This document shows positions 1-11,839 of a DNA stretch of 64,000 bases, piece by piece (the stretch's first letter is position 1; the number at the start of each line of letters is the position of its first letter). The notes under the pieces are model-generated. The model had not been told where the DNA came from, ran no database searches, and worked only from the letters and a program-made list of their open reading frames with translations. This DNA is from Pseudomonadota bacterium (lineage in GTDB: Bacteria > Pseudomonadota > Gammaproteobacteria > Xanthomonadales > Rhodanobacteraceae), in assembly GCA_018241365.1 (NCBI GenBank), contig JAFEDX010000001.1, positions 31,354 through 95,353 on the forward strand. The letters run 5' to 3'. Both the position numbers and the translations under genes were made by a program.

Positions 1-234
1 TGGAACGTGCTGGGCACCGGCTGGAGTGCTTACGGCGATGCGATCCGTGAACGTCTGCCGGTACTGCCGCGGTGGGCCGATGGCAACCGTTATCCGCAGG
101 CCTGCGATGTTGCACGGCTCGCCGCGCCGCTGTTCGCGGCTGGCAGGGGGGTGGCGCCTGAACTGGCCTTGCCGGTGTATTTGCGCGACAAGGTGGCGTT
201 GACGCTGGAAGAACAGCGTGATGCCCGCGCCTAG
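1..234 (+). CDS. tsaB: TsaB, tRNA threonylcarbamoyladenosine biosynthesis protein (3' end only)
   Basis: Only the last 77 codons are inside the window; the frame is open from base 1 and stops with TAG at 232. The C-terminus, with the stretch PVYLRDKVALTLEEQ, is the typical end of TsaB, a catalytically inactive ASKHA-fold partner of TsaD that is needed with TsaE and TsaC for the universal t6A37 modification of ANN-decoding tRNAs. The cytoplasmic partner TsaE is encoded further on in the same window (14416-14913). No N-terminal or interface motifs can be judged. Identity rests on the C-terminal pattern alone, but that pattern is distinctive. Confidence 0.85.
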   Translation, partial: WNVLGTGWSAYGDAIRERLPVLPRWADGNRYPQACDVARLAAPLFAAGRGVAPELALPVYLRDKVALTLEEQRDARA

Positions 235-240
235 CTTCTT

Positions 241-308
241 GTAGGAGGCCCGGAAGGGCCGACCGGCGTTGCGAATGCCGCCACGGTCGCGGCTCCCACC
301 GCTCCTAC
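241..308. repeat. Pair of inverted GTAG-headed REP palindromes
   Basis: Two small palindromes face each other in the convergent gap between tsaB and the thioesterase gene. One begins GTAGGAGGCCC on the plus strand at 241; the other begins GTAGGAGCGG on the minus strand at 308. Each has a short GC-rich hairpin behind the GTAG head. This fits the GTAG-type REP elements known in Stenotrophomonas (SMAG). The TAG of the minus-strand copy is the stop codon of the thioesterase gene. Paired inverted REPs can act as mRNA-end hairpins. Confidence 0.65.
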
Positions 309-865
309 ACGGAGCAGATTTCACGGATGGCGCCGGGAAGGGGTACCGATGCACCGGTAGTCGGATCCACCCACACCATCACTACGTTGCCGTCGGCATA
401 GACTCGGCCGTGGTCGTCGCGATCGACGATGCGGTTGCCGAGGGTCATCGAGGAATTGCCCAGACGTTCACAGCTCAGCAGCACGTCGATTTCGGCGGGC
501 CATTCGATCGGTTTGCGGTAGTGCAGTTCCACCGCCGCCATCACCGGCATCGCATGTTCGGTGAACCATTCGCCGGGAACGTTGCGCAGCCACTGCAGGC
601 GTGCCTCCTCGAGGTAGGTCAGGTACGAGGAATTGTTGACGTGGTTGAAGGCGTCAAGGTCACGCCAGCGGACGTGCACGGGAATGGCTGCCAATGCGTG
701 CGATGCCGACGCAACGCCTGATGCAGCGCTCGCCGGTGATGGCACGGCTTTCGCGGTGGTGGTTTCAGGCGCCGGTGTCTGCTGCGAGCGTTTGCGCGGT
801 GCGCGATTGTGCGGTTTTTTCTTGCCATCGGCCATGGTGCCGTGTCCATCCTGTTTGCGCGTCAT
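305..865 (-). CDS. Hotdog-fold acyl-CoA thioesterase (YbgC/FadM-like)
   Basis: A 186-residue protein. Residues from about 62 onward match the 4-hydroxybenzoyl-CoA-thioesterase branch of the hotdog fold: [20 protein letters not shown] carries the conserved Asp ([12 protein letters not shown]) that acts in thioester hydrolysis, followed by YLEEAR and the [10 protein letters not shown] strand. The first 60 residues are a low-complexity, basic then Ala/Ser/Pro-rich extension that is unusual for the family. The ATG at 865 overlaps the uvrA stop (ATGA), which supports this long start; an internal ATG at 835 would remove ten residues. Substrate is unknown; likely cytoplasmic housekeeping of acyl-CoA. 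The stop codon lies in a REP head. Confidence 0.85.
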   Translation of the reverse strand: MTRKQDGHGTMADGKKKPHNRAPRKRSQQTPAPETTTAKAVPSPASAASGVASASHALAAIPVHVRWRDLDAFNHVNNSSYLTYLEEARLQWLRNVPGEWFTEHAMPVMAAVELHYRKPIEWPAEIDVLLSCERLGNSSMTLGNRIVDRDDHGRVYADGNVVMVWVDPTTGASVPLPGAIREICSV

Positions 866-3726
866 GCGCTCTTGCGCTTCTTCTGCGTTTTCGGCGCAGC
901 CGCGGCCAGCACCGGCGCCAGGAACTGCCCGGTGTACGACCCCTTGGTCGCGACGATGTCCTCCGGTGTGCCGGTGGCGATGATGCGGCCGCCGCCTGCG
1001 CCGCCTTCGGGACCGAGGTCGATGACCCAGTCGGCGGTCTTGATCACGTCGAGGTTGTGCTCGATCACGACCACCGTGCTGCCACCATCCACCAACCTAT
1101 GCAACACCTTCAACAGTTGCTCGATGTCGAAGAAGTGCAGGCCGGTGGTGGGTTCGTCGAGGATGTACAAGGTGTTGCCGGTATCGCGGCGCGAGAGCTC
1201 TTTCGACAATTTCACGCGTTGCGCCTCGCCGCCCGACAGCGTGGTCGCGCTCTGGCCCAGCTTGATGTAGCCGAGGCCCACGTCCATCAGCGTTTCCAGC
1301 TTGCGCGCGATCTGCGGCACCGGCGCGAACACTTCCAGCGCCTGCTCGACCGTCATGTCGAGCACGTCGGCGATGGTGTAGCCCTTGTAGAGGATCTCCA
1401 ATGTTTCGCGGTTGTAGCGCTTGCCGTGGCAGACATCGCAGGACACGTACACGTCCGGCAGGAAGTGCATCTCGACTTTTATCAGTCCGTCGCCTTCGCA
1501 GGCTTCGCAGCGGCCGCCCTTGACGTTGAAGCTGAAACGCCCGGCCTGGTAGCCACGCGCGCGGGATTCCGGCACCTGCGCGAACAGTTCGCGCAACGGC
1601 GTGAACACGCCGGTGTACGTCGCAGGATTGGAACGCGGCGTGCGGCCGATCGGCGACTGGTCGATATCCAGCACCTTGTCGAACAGGTCGAGCTTTTCGA
1701 TCGATTCGTACGGCGCGGGCTGTGCCGAAGCGCCGTTCAATTCGACCGCAGCGATCCGGAACAAGGTGTCGTTGATCAGCGTGGACTTGCCCGAGCCCGA
1801 CACGCCGGTGATGCAGGTGAACAGGCCTGCCGGGATTTCCAGATCGACGTGCTGCAGGTTGTTGCCATGCGCGCCTTTCAGCTTCAGCACGCGCTTGGGA
1901 TCGGGCTGGCGGCGGATTTGCGGTACGTCGATCGTGCGTTTGCCGGACAGGTATTGCCCGGTCAATGAGCGTGGCGCCTGCATCAAGTCTGCGACGGTGC
2001 CCTGCGCGATCACCTCGCCGCCGTGCACGCCTGCGCCCGGGCCGATGTCCACGATGCGGTCGGCGCGACGGATTGCGTCCTCGTCGTGCTCGACCACGAT
2101 CACGGTGTTGCCGAGGTCGCGCAGGCGCGTCAGCGTGCCCAGCAGGCGCTCATTGTCGCGCTGGTGCAGGCCGATCGAGGGTTCGTCCAGCACGTACATC
2201 ACGCCCACCAGTCCCGCGCCGATCTGCGACGCCAGGCGGATGCGCTGGGCTTCGCCGCCCGACAGCGAATCGGCCTTGCGGTCGAGCGTAAGGTAGTCGA
2301 GGCCGACGTCGATGAGAAAACGCAGGCGCTCGCGGATCTCCTTGATGATGCGTTCGGCGATCTCGCCGCGCCAACCTGCGAGTTGCAGGCCGTCAACGAA
2401 CGTGCGCGCATCGCTGATCGCGAGTGCCGACAGCGACGGCAGGTTTTTCTCGCCCACGAACACGTTGCGCGCGGACAGGTTCAGGCGCTCGCCGTGGCAT
2501 TCGGTGCACGGACGCTCGCTGATGAAGCGCGCCAGTTCCTCGCGCACCATGTTGGAATCGGTTTCGCGATAGCGACGTTCGAGGTTCGGGATGATGCCTT
2601 CGAAGCGGTGCTTGCGCGTGACCGCACCGCCGGCGTTGGCGGGGGTGTATTTGAACGCGATCGTTTCGTCGCCCGAGCCATTCAGCACCGCATCGCGCGT
2701 GGCCTTCGGCAGTTTGTTCCACGGTGTTTCGGGGTCGAAGCCGTAATGCTTCGCCAGCGACTGGATCATCTGCCAGTAGTACGGGTTGCGGCGGTCCCAA
2801 CTGCGGACCGCGCCTTCGGCCAATGAGCGTTCCGGGTGCGCGACCACGCGCGCGGGATCGAAGAATTGCGTGACGCCCAGGCCGTCGCAGGTCGGGCAGG
2901 CGCCGACCGGCGAGTTGAACGAGAACAGCCGCGGCTCCAGCTCCGGCAGCGAGTAGTCGCACATCGGACAGGAATAGCGCGACGAGAACAGTTGCTCAGG
3001 TGCCTTGGCGTCGTCGAGATCGACCAGGATCGCCAGGCCTTCGCCGAGGCGCAGCGCGGTTTCGAACGATTCGGCCAGGCGCTGCTTCAAATCCGCGCGC
3101 GGGCGGAAGCGGTCGATCACCGCTTCGATGGTGTGCTTGATGCGCAGGCCCAGCGCCGGCACCGCGTCGAGGTCGTACACCGTGCCATCGACGCGCGCGC
3201 GTACGAAACCTTGCGCACGCAATTGCTCGAACACCTGCACGTGCTCACCCTTGCGCTCGCGGATCACCGGCGCCAGCAGCATGTAGCGCTTGTCTTCGGG
3301 CAGCGCGAGGGTCTGGTCCACCATCTGGCTCACCGTCTGCGCCGCCAGCGGGATGCCGTGGGTGGGGCAGCGTGGCGTGCCCACGCGCGCGTACAGCAGG
3401 CGCAGGTAGTCGTGGATTTCGGTGATCGTGCCGACCGTCGAACGCGGATTGTGCGAGGTCGATTTCTGCTCGATGGAAATGGCCGGCGACAGGCCTTCGA
3501 TGTGATCGACGTCGGGCTTTTCCATCATCGACAGGAATTGCCGCGCATACGACGACAGCGACTCGACATAGCGCCGCTGGCCCTCGGCGTACAGGGTGTC
3601 GAACGCCAGCGAGGACTTGCCCGAACCCGACAGGCCGGTGATCACGATCAACTGGTCGCGCGGCAGGTCGAGGTCGATGTTCTTGAGGTTGTGGGTGCGG
3701 GCACCGCGGATGCGGATCGTGTCCAT
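862..3726 (-). CDS. uvrA: UvrA, excinuclease ABC subunit A
   Basis: A 954-residue damage sensor of nucleotide excision repair, close to the usual 940-960. It has two ABC ATPase modules, each with Walker A ([15 protein letters not shown] near the N-terminus, [15 protein letters not shown] in the second half) and each with an LSGGEAQR signature. Zinc-finger cysteine pairs are visible (CPMC...CPTC and CEAC...CDVC). The start at 3726 ([16 protein letters not shown]) matches the family; an upstream in-frame start at 3843 would add 39 residues with no family character. It works with UvrB, encoded at 19017-21086. The downstream thioesterase is translationally coupled through ATGA. Confidence 0.98.
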   Translation of the reverse strand: MDTIRIRGARTHNLKNIDLDLPRDQLIVITGLSGSGKSSLAFDTLYAEGQRRYVESLSSYARQFLSMMEKPDVDHIEGLSPAISIEQKSTSHNPRSTVGTITEIHDYLRLLYARVGTPRCPTHGIPLAAQTVSQMVDQTLALPEDKRYMLLAPVIRERKGEHVQVFEQLRAQGFVRARVDGTVYDLDAVPALGLRIKHTIEAVIDRFRPRADLKQRLAESFETALRLGEGLAILVDLDDAKAPEQLFSSRYSCPMCDYSLPELEPRLFSFNSPVGACPTCDGLGVTQFFDPARVVAHPERSLAEGAVRSWDRRNPYYWQMIQSLAKHYGFDPETPWNKLPKATRDAVLNGSGDETIAFKYTPANAGGAVTRKHRFEGIIPNLERRYRETDSNMVREELARFISERPCTECHGERLNLSARNVFVGEKNLPSLSALAISDARTFVDGLQLAGWRGEIAERIIKEIRERLRFLIDVGLDYLTLDRKADSLSGGEAQRIRLASQIGAGLVGVMYVLDEPSIGLHQRDNERLLGTLTRLRDLGNTVIVVEHDEDAIRRADRIVDIGPGAGVHGGEVIAQGTVADLMQAPRSLTGQYLSGKRTIDVPQIRRQPDPKRVLKLKGAHGNNLQHVDLEIPAGLFTCITGVSGSGKSTLINDTLFRIAAVELNGASAQPAPYESIEKLDLFDKVLDIDQSPIGRTPRSNPATYTGVFTPLRELFAQVPESRARGYQAGRFSFNVKGGRCEACEGDGLIKVEMHFLPDVYVSCDVCHGKRYNRETLEILYKGYTIADVLDMTVEQALEVFAPVPQIARKLETLMDVGLGYIKLGQSATTLSGGEAQRVKLSKELSRRDTGNTLYILDEPTTGLHFFDIEQLLKVLHRLVDGGSTVVVIEHNLDVIKTADWVIDLGPEGGAGGGRIIATGTPEDIVATKGSYTGQFLAPVLAAAAPKTQKKRKSA

Positions 3727-3751
3727 GGGGGAAGCGCGCAGCAAAGTTCCT

Positions 3752-3757
3752 ACTATA
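3752..3757 (-). promoter_or_regulatory. Possible -10 element of the uvrA promoter
   Basis: On the minus strand the sequence reads TATAGT about 26 nt before the uvrA ATG. No good -35 hexamer lies at 16-18 nt, so this is only a weak call. No SOS-like (LexA) palindrome was seen around it. The gap between uvrA and the next gene (3727-4021) shows nothing else recognisable. Confidence 0.35.
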
Positions 3758-4021
3758 ACAACGCGGGTCTGTCGCAAAGATTGGGACGGACGCTGCGCCT
3801 GCAAGGGGTGAGCGCCATGGGGCATGGGTCGGCGGACCGACATGCCGCGGTTGCGGCGGGCCGGATCATCGTTGACGCGTGAGTCAGGCGGTGTCGCGAC
3901 GGATTGCGCCGCTGTCCTGCGCCGGTGCGGGTATCATGGACAACGCGCCAGTCGGGCACCGGCTTGCCGCGTTCTCGCGGGACCGGCAGCCGCAGGCAGA
4001 AGATTCCTCGATCCCGCAAGC

Positions 4022-5173
4022 ATGTTTCCCATCCAACAAATCTGGCTCCACATGGTCGACTGGGTCAGCGCCCATGCCGTCATGCCGGTGCTGGATGCGC
4101 TGCATCTCGAAGGGCTCTCCGGCGATCCGCACGACATCGCCGCGGCGCTGCTGATCGCGGCGGCGCAGATCGCGATCATCGGGTTCCTGTTCCGGCCGCT
4201 GGAAACCTTCTGGCCGGCCGAAAAGTGGACCGATCGCAAGCTCACGCTGCCCGATCGCAACTACACCTTGATGATGCTGCTCGGGATCTTCCCGTTGTTC
4301 ACCTATCTGGTGCTGACACCGTTCAGCCATCTGTTCGGCGGCGCCGATCCAGCCGTGTCGAGCACCGGCTCGCCGATCGCGCTGACTGCGTGGGTGCCGT
4401 GGTTCAACGATCACCCGTACCTGCTGTTCGGGGTGTATTACCTCGTCTACGACTTCGTGTACTACTGGATGCATCGCACCCAGCACTGGTTGCCTTGGTG
4501 GTGGGCGCTGCACAGCTACCACCACAGCACGCGCCAGATGAGCTGCTGGACCAATGACCGGGGCACCCTGGTGGATGGCTTCATCCAGTCGATGATCCTG
4601 GCCGTGGTCGGCCTGGTGATGGGCGTGGACCCGGACGAATTTGCGTGGCTGATGCTGATCGGCGAGCTGGTGCAGAACCTGTCCCACACGAATACCCGCC
4701 TGGGCTTCGGGCGTATCTTCAACCACCTCGTGGTCGACCCGAAATTCCACCGCTTGCACCACATGCTGGTCGATCCCGACCGCCCGAAGCTGCACAACTG
4801 CAACTTCGGGCAGGCGCTGTCGATCTGGGATGTGGTCTTCGGAACCGCCTTGTACGGGGAGCCGCCGCGTCCGACTGGAGTAGGTGATCCGGTGATCGAT
4901 GCCGACAACAGTTTCGGTCTGGTCGGCCAGCACCTCAACGCACTCAAGCGCTTCTGGGCCACCGTGCGCCGCCCGGAGGGCTGGTGGCCCGGCGAGGTGG
5001 CATTCGATCCCGTGACCCTGCGCCCGATCCGGGTCGCGGATGTCGACCTCCATCACCTGGTGCGGCACGTACAAGACCCGGCGCCACCGGTATCGGGCGC
5101 TGCCGACGCCGGTCATGCACCGCGGTTGCCGGAGCCGCTTGCCGTCGGGCAACCCTCGGCTGGCGCGGGCTGA
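4022..5173 (+). CDS. Sterol desaturase / fatty acid hydroxylase family membrane protein
   Basis: A 383-residue integral membrane protein of the di-iron fatty acid hydroxylase superfamily. The eight-His signature is visible as HRTQHW, HSYHHS and HRLHHM; hydrophobic segments precede and separate the His boxes. The start at 4022 (MFPIQQIWLH) was chosen because it begins the amphipathic/hydrophobic N-terminus; the frame is open further upstream (from 3824) but that stretch is not family-like. The last 40 residues are Pro/Ala-rich and probably disordered. Members hydroxylate or desaturate lipids in the membrane using O2; the substrate cannot be predicted. It stands alone between uvrA and rplU. Confidence 0.85.
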   Translation: MFPIQQIWLHMVDWVSAHAVMPVLDALHLEGLSGDPHDIAAALLIAAAQIAIIGFLFRPLETFWPAEKWTDRKLTLPDRNYTLMMLLGIFPLFTYLVLTPFSHLFGGADPAVSSTGSPIALTAWVPWFNDHPYLLFGVYYLVYDFVYYWMHRTQHWLPWWWALHSYHHSTRQMSCWTNDRGTLVDGFIQSMILAVVGLVMGVDPDEFAWLMLIGELVQNLSHTNTRLGFGRIFNHLVVDPKFHRLHHMLVDPDRPKLHNCNFGQALSIWDVVFGTALYGEPPRPTGVGDPVIDADNSFGLVGQHLNALKRFWATVRRPEGWWPGEVAFDPVTLRPIRVADVDLHHLVRHVQDPAPPVSGAADAGHAPRLPEPLAVGQPSAGAG

Positions 5174-5226
5174 CGCAGCGCACCAGCGAGCGCCGCTGGT
5201 CGGTTCCCGGCAGCTTTGACGACCGC

Positions 5227-5256
5227 TTGCCGTGCTGCCGCAGGGTCAGTTAGAAT
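5227..5256 (+). promoter_or_regulatory. Probable promoter of rplU-rpmA
   Basis: TTGCCG at 5227-5232 and TAGAAT at 5251-5256 are separated by 18 nt, a sigma-70 type arrangement about 70 nt ahead of the rplU start. The long leader would fit ribosomal-protein control, but no specific structure was assigned. Confidence 0.6.
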
Positions 5257-5325
5257 TGTCGGTTCGTGTGCGCCCATGCGTGCACGATCGACCCAGAATA
5301 ACGACAGAACCCGAGAGCCGAAACC

Positions 5326-7103
<1,778 letters not shown>

Positions 7104-7124
7104 TATGCGCCGGAACTCGCTTGC

Positions 7125-7270
7125 TGGAATCCCTCGCCCCTCGGGAGAGGGTGGCGCGTCAGCGCCGGGTGAGGGTTCGGTGCCCTGACTGCTCCCGTCG
7201 CGCCACGAGTCCCCAATCGCGCGCAGATTCGTACCCTCACCCCAACCCCTCTCCCGGGGGCAGAGGGGCG
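7125..7270. repeat. Dispersed imperfect palindrome (CCCTCACCCCAACCCCTCTCCC type)
   Basis: Two related arms lie in the obgE-rpsT gap: CCCTCGCCCCTCGGGAGAGG with GGGTGAGGG at about 7128-7173, and CCCTCACCCCAACCCCTCTC followed by GGGGGCAGAGGGG at about 7231-7269. They are inverted with respect to each other. This sequence type is scattered in many gammaproteobacterial intergenic regions; no coding potential is seen. Confidence 0.55.
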
Positions 7271-7272
7271 AT

Positions 7273-7299
7273 AAAAAAGCCGGCTGGCGCCGGCTTTTT
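7273..7299. terminator. Bidirectional terminator between obgE and rpsT
   Basis: AAAAAAGCCGGC and GCCGGCTTTTT flank a short loop, giving a T-run on either strand. It can end both the rpsT transcript (minus) and any read-through from obgE (plus). Confidence 0.85.
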
Positions 7300-7321
7300 C
7301 AGGAGCAACGAGAGACTGCGC

Positions 7322-7585
7322 TCAGGCCAACGCCTTGATGTGCGCGGTGAGGCGACTCTTGTGGCGGGCGGCCTTGTTCTTGTGGATCAGGCCACGGCTG
7401 GAGTAACGGTCGAGCACCGGCTCGGCGGCCTTGTAGGCGGCTTCGGCGCCAGCCTTGTCCTTGGCCTCGATGGCTTTGAGCACCTTGCGGATCGACGAGC
7501 GCAGCATCGAACGCTGGCTGGCATTGCGCATGTTGCGCACTTCGGCCTGGCGGGCGCGCTTCTTGGCGGACTGGATGTTGGCCAC
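7322..7585 (-). CDS. rpsT: 30S ribosomal protein S20
   Basis: 87 residues, normal for S20, beginning [21 protein letters not shown]: the family normally starts MANIKSAKKR, so the start is a GTG codon at 7585. A GGAG sits about 8 nt upstream of that GTG. An open extension of 39 codons further upstream has no S20 character. GTG or TTG starts are common for rpsT and reduce its translation, in line with its known autoregulation. Divergent from murJ. Confidence 0.95.
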   Translation of the reverse strand: MANIQSAKKRARQAEVRNMRNASQRSMLRSSIRKVLKAIEAKDKAGAEAAYKAAEPVLDRYSSRGLIHKNKAARHKSRLTAHIKALA

Positions 7586-7686
7586 GGGGTGACTCCGGAC
7601 GAATGGGGCGAAAGAAAGCCAGCAAGTATCGTGGGAATCGCTTCTGCAGTCAATCATTTCCGGGGGCGAGCGCCGGGGGCCGGGCG

Positions 7687-9324
7687 ATGAGCCAATCCCC
7701 ATCCGTGGCGCCGAAATCCGCCAGCCTGCTGCGCGGGGTGTTCTCGTTCAGCAGCATGACCATGATCTCGCGCGTGCTGGGACTCGCGCGCGACATCTCG
7801 ATCACCCATGTGTTCGGGGTCGGCGCGGCCACCGATGCGTTCGTGATCGCCTTCCGCATTCCGAATTTCATGCGCCGGCTGTTCGCGGAAGGCTCGTTCT
7901 CGACCGCCTTCGTGCCAGTGTTCACCGAGGTCAAGGAAACCGGCAGCCATGCCGAGCTGAAGGAGCTGACCGCGCGCGTGGCCGGCACCCTGGGCGGGGT
8001 GTTGCTGGTGGTGGTCGCACTGGGCCTGGTTTTCGCGCCACAGGTCGCGACCGGCTTCGCGCCAGGCGAGCTGTCCGATCCGCACAAGTTCGACCTGACC
8101 ACCAGGCTGCTGCGGCTGACCTTCCCGTACCTGCTGTTTGTTTCCCTGACGGCATTGTGCGGCGGCGTACTGAACAGTTTCCGCCAGTTCGCGTTGCCGG
8201 CACTGGCGCCGGTGATCCTGAACCTGTGCCTGATCGCGGGCGCGTTGTGGTTGTCGAAATACCTAGCGGTGCCGATCGAGGCGCTGGGTTGGGCGGTGTT
8301 GGCGGCGGGAATCCTGCAGCTGCTGTTCCTGTTGCCGGCGATCCGCAAGCTGGACCTGCTGGCACTGCCGCGTTGGGGCTGGCATCACCCGCAGGTGCGC
8401 AAGATCCTGCGCCTGATGGTGCCGACCCTGTTCGGTTCGTCGGTGGCGCAGATCAACCTGCTGCTCGACACCATCGTTGCCTCGCTGCTGATAACCGGTT
8501 CGCAGACATGGTTGTACCAGGCGACCCGTTTCCTCGAACTGCCGCTGGGCGTGTTCGGCGTTGCGCTCGGAACCGTGATCCTGCCGGCGTTGTCGCGCCA
8601 TCACGTCACCGCGGATCGCGACGGATTCTCGCGTTCACTGGACTGGGGACTGCGTGCCACGCTGCTGATTGCGCTGCCGGCGATGTGCGGGTTGCTGTTG
8701 CTGGCCGAACCCGCGGTTGCCGCCGCCTTCCAGAACGGCAACTTCACCGCGTTCGACAGCCACATGACCGCGATCGCGATCATTGGCATGGCCTGTGGTG
8801 TGCCGGCGATCGCATTGACGCGCACGCTGCTGCCCGCGTTCTATTCGCGGCAGGACACCAGGACGCCGGTGCGCGCGGGCGTGATCGCGCTGGTCGTCAA
8901 CATGCTGGCGAATTTCGCCTTGATCGCGCTGCTGTTCGAGTTGTGGGCACCGGCAGGATTGAAGCAATTGCCCTGGCTGGAAGGCATCGCGCGTGTGCCG
9001 GGTCTGCACCTCGGCATGGCGATCGCGAGTTCGGTGTCCAATTACCTGCAGTTCGCGCTGCTGTGGCGGTATCTCAAGCGTTCCGGGGTGTACCAGCGCC
9101 AGCCGGGCTGGGGCATGCATTGGCTGCGCATGGGTCTGGCCTGCGCAGCGCTGGTGGTCGTGGTTGCGATCGGCCTGTGGTTCTGGCCATGGCAGCAGTG
9201 GACCCACGAACCCATCGTCACCCGCATCTGGAAGCTGCTGGCGCTGGTGTGCGCGGGCGGCTTGGCTTATGTCGTGGTGCTGTTCGCCAGCGGATTCCGC
9301 ATGTGTGACCTCAGGGGCGGATGA
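7687..9324 (+). CDS. murJ: MurJ, lipid II flippase
   Basis: A 545-residue polytopic membrane protein of the MOP superfamily that flips lipid II across the inner membrane. Typical features: [23 protein letters not shown] at the N-terminus, [24 protein letters not shown], and the [14 protein letters not shown] segment, with about 14 hydrophobic helices. The start at 7687 ([10 protein letters not shown]) was chosen over an upstream extension that overlaps the rpsT leader. rpsT and murJ are divergent, as in many gammaproteobacteria, but ribF/ileS do not follow here; panB does. Confidence 0.95.
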   Translation: MSQSPSVAPKSASLLRGVFSFSSMTMISRVLGLARDISITHVFGVGAATDAFVIAFRIPNFMRRLFAEGSFSTAFVPVFTEVKETGSHAELKELTARVAGTLGGVLLVVVALGLVFAPQVATGFAPGELSDPHKFDLTTRLLRLTFPYLLFVSLTALCGGVLNSFRQFALPALAPVILNLCLIAGALWLSKYLAVPIEALGWAVLAAGILQLLFLLPAIRKLDLLALPRWGWHHPQVRKILRLMVPTLFGSSVAQINLLLDTIVASLLITGSQTWLYQATRFLELPLGVFGVALGTVILPALSRHHVTADRDGFSRSLDWGLRATLLIALPAMCGLLLLAEPAVAAAFQNGNFTAFDSHMTAIAIIGMACGVPAIALTRTLLPAFYSRQDTRTPVRAGVIALVVNMLANFALIALLFELWAPAGLKQLPWLEGIARVPGLHLGMAIASSVSNYLQFALLWRYLKRSGVYQRQPGWGMHWLRMGLACAALVVVVAIGLWFWPWQQWTHEPIVTRIWKLLALVCAGGLAYVVVLFASGFRMCDLRGG

Positions 9325-9376
9325 GGTGATCATCCTTGGCCCGACTTCCACGCAACAGGCGCTGCGATCGATGCGG

Positions 9377-9405
9377 TTGGCGGCAAACCGTGGAGCGGCG
9401 ATAAT
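9377..9405 (+). promoter_or_regulatory. Probable promoter of panBC
   Basis: TTGGCG at 9377-9382 and GATAAT at 9400-9405 are separated by 17 nt, about 25 nt upstream of the panB ATG. A GGAG ribosome site lies 7 nt before that ATG. Confidence 0.65.
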
Positions 9406-9429
9406 GCCGGATTGATCCGGAGCGCCTGC

Positions 9430-10260
9430 ATGTACGTCCAACCCGCCGACGCACCCCAACGCAAACCCGTGACGGTTCCCGGCCTGCGCGCGATGAAGGC
9501 GCGCGGCGAGAAGATCGCGGTGCTGACCTGCTACGACGCCAGCTTCGCCGCGCAAATGGAGTCGGTCGGCATGGACGTTGCGCTGGTCGGCGATTCGCTG
9601 GGCATGGTGGTGCAGGGTCAGTCCAGCACGCTGCCGGTGACGCTCGACGACATGGTCTATCACACGCGGCTGGCGGCGCGTGGTCTGGCCGCGACGCTGC
9701 TGATTGCCGACCTGCCGTTCATGCAGTACCGCGATCCCGCCACCGCGCTGTCCGCTTCGACGCGGCTGATGGCCGAGGGCGGGGCCGCGATGGTGAAACT
9801 GGAAGGCGGCGCGCCCTGGGTGTGCGAGGTCATCGCCGCGTTGGTCGAACGCGAGGTGCCGGTATGCGCACACCTCGGGCTGACGCCGCAATCGGTGCAC
9901 AAGCTGGGCGGTTACCGGATGCAGGGCAAGACCGAAGAGGCCGCGGCGCGCCTGCGCGGGCACGCCCACGCCGTGACGGAAGCAGGCGCCGAACTGCTGG
10001 TGCTGGAATCGATGCCCGCCGCCTTGGCGGGCGAAATCACCCGCGACCTGCCGATCCCCACCATCGGCATCGGCGCGGGCGCCGATTGCGATGGCCAGGT
10101 GCTGGTCTGCTACGACATGCTGGGCATCACGCCCGGCCACCGGCCGAAGTTCAGCAAGGATTTCCTGGCCGGGCGGGGTTCGGTGCGCGAGGCTTTCGCG
10201 GCCTACGTGGAAGACGTGCGCGCCGGGCGCTTCCCCGGCCCCGAACAGATCGCGCGCTGA
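9430..10260 (+). CDS. panB: 3-methyl-2-oxobutanoate hydroxymethyltransferase
   Basis: A 276-residue enzyme making ketopantoate from alpha-ketoisovalerate and 5,10-methylene-THF, first committed step of pantothenate synthesis. Family marks: TCYDASFAAQMESVGMD, VGDSLGMVVQG with the metal-binding Asp, MVKLEGG with the conserved Lys, and PTIGIGAG. The ATG at 9430 has a good ribosome site; an alternative start six codons earlier is less likely. Its TGA overlaps the panC ATG (TGATG). Confidence 0.97.
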   Translation: MYVQPADAPQRKPVTVPGLRAMKARGEKIAVLTCYDASFAAQMESVGMDVALVGDSLGMVVQGQSSTLPVTLDDMVYHTRLAARGLAATLLIADLPFMQYRDPATALSASTRLMAEGGAAMVKLEGGAPWVCEVIAALVEREVPVCAHLGLTPQSVHKLGGYRMQGKTEEAAARLRGHAHAVTEAGAELLVLESMPAALAGEITRDLPIPTIGIGAGADCDGQVLVCYDMLGITPGHRPKFSKDFLAGRGSVREAFAAYVEDVRAGRFPGPEQIAR

Positions 10261-11105
10261 TGCGCACGGTCGCCGACCTGCGTTCACTGCGCGCCGCGGT
10301 GCAGGCGTGGCGCAAGGACGGCCAGCGGATCGGTTTCGTGCCGACCATGGGCAACCTGCACGCGGGGCACTTTGCGCTGGTCGAACTGGCGCACCGCCAT
10401 GCCGACCGCGTGGTGGCCAGCGTGTTCGTCAATCCCACCCAGTTCGGGCCAAACGAGGATTACACGCGCTATCCGCGCACCCTGGCCGAGGACAGCGTCG
10501 GCCTGGTCGAGCACCAATGCGACCTGCTGTTCGTGCCGAGCGTCGAGACGATGTATCCCGGCGGCCCGGCACACGCGCTGAGCATCCACGTGCCGGAGGT
10601 TGGCGACACGCTGGAAGGCGCGCACCGCCCCGGCCACTTCGATGGCGTCGCCACGGTGGTGGCCAAGCTGCTGGTGATGGTCGAGCCGGACTTCGCGGTG
10701 TTCGGCGCCAAGGATTGGCAGCAGACGCTGGTGGTGCGACGGCTGGTGCAGGAACTGGCGCTGCCGCTGGACATCATGCTTGGCACTATCGTGCGCGAGG
10801 AAGATGGCCTCGCACTGTCTTCGCGCAACCGCTACCTCGATGCCGCACAGCGTGCGCGTGCGCCGCAGTTGCACGCCACCTTGCAGTGGATGCGCGAATC
10901 CTTCATGGAAGGCCACGCGCGCGCCGCGGTCGAAGGCGCGGCGATGCGCCGGCTGGAACGTGCGGGATTCATTCCCGACTATGCTGCGGTGCGTCGCGCC
11001 GACGATCTGGCCATCCCGGCCGACGCCGAGCGGACCGGGTTGCTGGCGCTGGTCGCGGCGCGCCTGGGCGAGACGCGGCTGATCGACAACCTCTCGTTTG
11101 ATTGA
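10260..11105 (+). CDS. panC: Pantothenate synthetase (pantoate-beta-alanine ligase)
   Basis: 281 residues. It joins pantoate and beta-alanine with ATP via a pantoyl-adenylate. Nucleotidyltransferase signatures are clear: [16 protein letters not shown] (the HxGH motif), [23 protein letters not shown], and the late [12 protein letters not shown] (KMSKS-like). The start overlaps the panB stop, so the two are translationally coupled and should be made in similar amounts. Confidence 0.97.
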   Translation: MRTVADLRSLRAAVQAWRKDGQRIGFVPTMGNLHAGHFALVELAHRHADRVVASVFVNPTQFGPNEDYTRYPRTLAEDSVGLVEHQCDLLFVPSVETMYPGGPAHALSIHVPEVGDTLEGAHRPGHFDGVATVVAKLLVMVEPDFAVFGAKDWQQTLVVRRLVQELALPLDIMLGTIVREEDGLALSSRNRYLDAAQRARAPQLHATLQWMRESFMEGHARAAVEGAAMRRLERAGFIPDYAAVRRADDLAIPADAERTGLLALVAARLGETRLIDNLSFD

Positions 11106-11158
11106 CTGCTTGCCGGCGCACGGGCTTGTGCAGTGCAGCAAATCCGGCGTTCAGCGCG

Positions 11159-11164
11159 TATAAT
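11159..11164 (+). promoter_or_regulatory. Probable -10 element for panD
   Basis: A perfect TATAAT lies 37 nt before the panD ATG and downstream of the panC stop. No convincing -35 at 17 nt was found. It suggests that panD can be transcribed separately from panBC; a strong GGAGG precedes the panD start. Confidence 0.5.
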
Positions 11165-11200
11165 GCGGGGACTCGGCAATCTGGATGCCGGAGGTTTCCC

Positions 11201-11587
11201 ATGCAATTCAACATGCTCAAAGGCAAGATCCATCGTGCGACCGTGACCCACGCGGAACTGCACTACGAAGGGTCGATCGCGATCGATGGCGACCTGCTGG
11301 ACGCCGCCGGCATCCGCCAGTACGAGCAGATCCATGCGTGGAACGTCAACAATGGCGAGCGCTTCGTCACCTACGCGCTGCGCGCCGAGGAAGGTTCAGG
11401 CATCATTTCGGTGAACGGCAGCGCCGCGCATCGCGCGCAGCCGGGCGACCTCGTGATCATCGCCGCGTTCGTATCGCTGACGGCTGCCGAGGCCGAGGTG
11501 CACAAGCCGCAGCTTGTGTACGTCGATGCCGCCAACCGCATCGCGCGCACCAACACCTCGATCCCGAAACAGATGGCGGCCGCCTGA
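11201..11587 (+). CDS. panD: Aspartate 1-decarboxylase proenzyme
   Basis: A 128-residue pyruvoyl enzyme making beta-alanine for PanC. The self-cleavage site Gly-Ser is at residues 24-25 in HYEGSIAID, where Ser becomes the pyruvoyl group; [15 protein letters not shown] and GDLVIIAAF are typical. Length is normal. The start at 11201 follows a strong GGAGG. No PanM/PanZ-type maturation factor gene is adjacent. Confidence 0.97.
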   Translation: MQFNMLKGKIHRATVTHAELHYEGSIAIDGDLLDAAGIRQYEQIHAWNVNNGERFVTYALRAEEGSGIISVNGSAAHRAQPGDLVIIAAFVSLTAAEAEVHKPQLVYVDAANRIARTNTSIPKQMAAA

Positions 11588-11592
11588 CCGGG

Positions 11593-11772
11593 TCAGGACT
11601 GGTCGACATCCGCTTCGGGATGCCGTTGCCGCCACGCGGCCAGCCGTTCCTCGTAATCCTCCATCTGGTCGGCGTACACGTCCAGCACGCAGCAATCGCA
11701 GCCGCTGTCGCAGCAGTCACCCGGCAGGGGTTTTTCGGGTGGCTGGGGTTTCGGGTCCGGATCGTTCATCAT
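11593..11772 (-). CDS. Small Cys-rich protein, oxidoreductase-like domain (OxLDP N-terminal type)
   Basis: A 59-residue protein (58 if the second of two adjacent ATGs is used, which has better spacing from GAGG). It contains PEKPLPGDCCDSGCDCCVLD followed by VYADQMEDYEERLAAWR, the pattern of the short oxidoreductase-like domain also found at the N-terminus of some eukaryotic mitochondrial proteins. Five clustered Cys suggest metal or redox binding. No biochemical function is established to my knowledge. It lies tail to tail with panD and upstream of queG. Confidence 0.7.
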   Translation of the reverse strand: MMNDPDPKPQPPEKPLPGDCCDSGCDCCVLDVYADQMEDYEERLAAWRQRHPEADVDQS

Positions 11773-11839
11773 CCTCAAGCGTACCGCGTTGACGCGGCGT
11801 ACGTCGCAACTTGGTGACCAGGGAGGCCGGATACGCGGT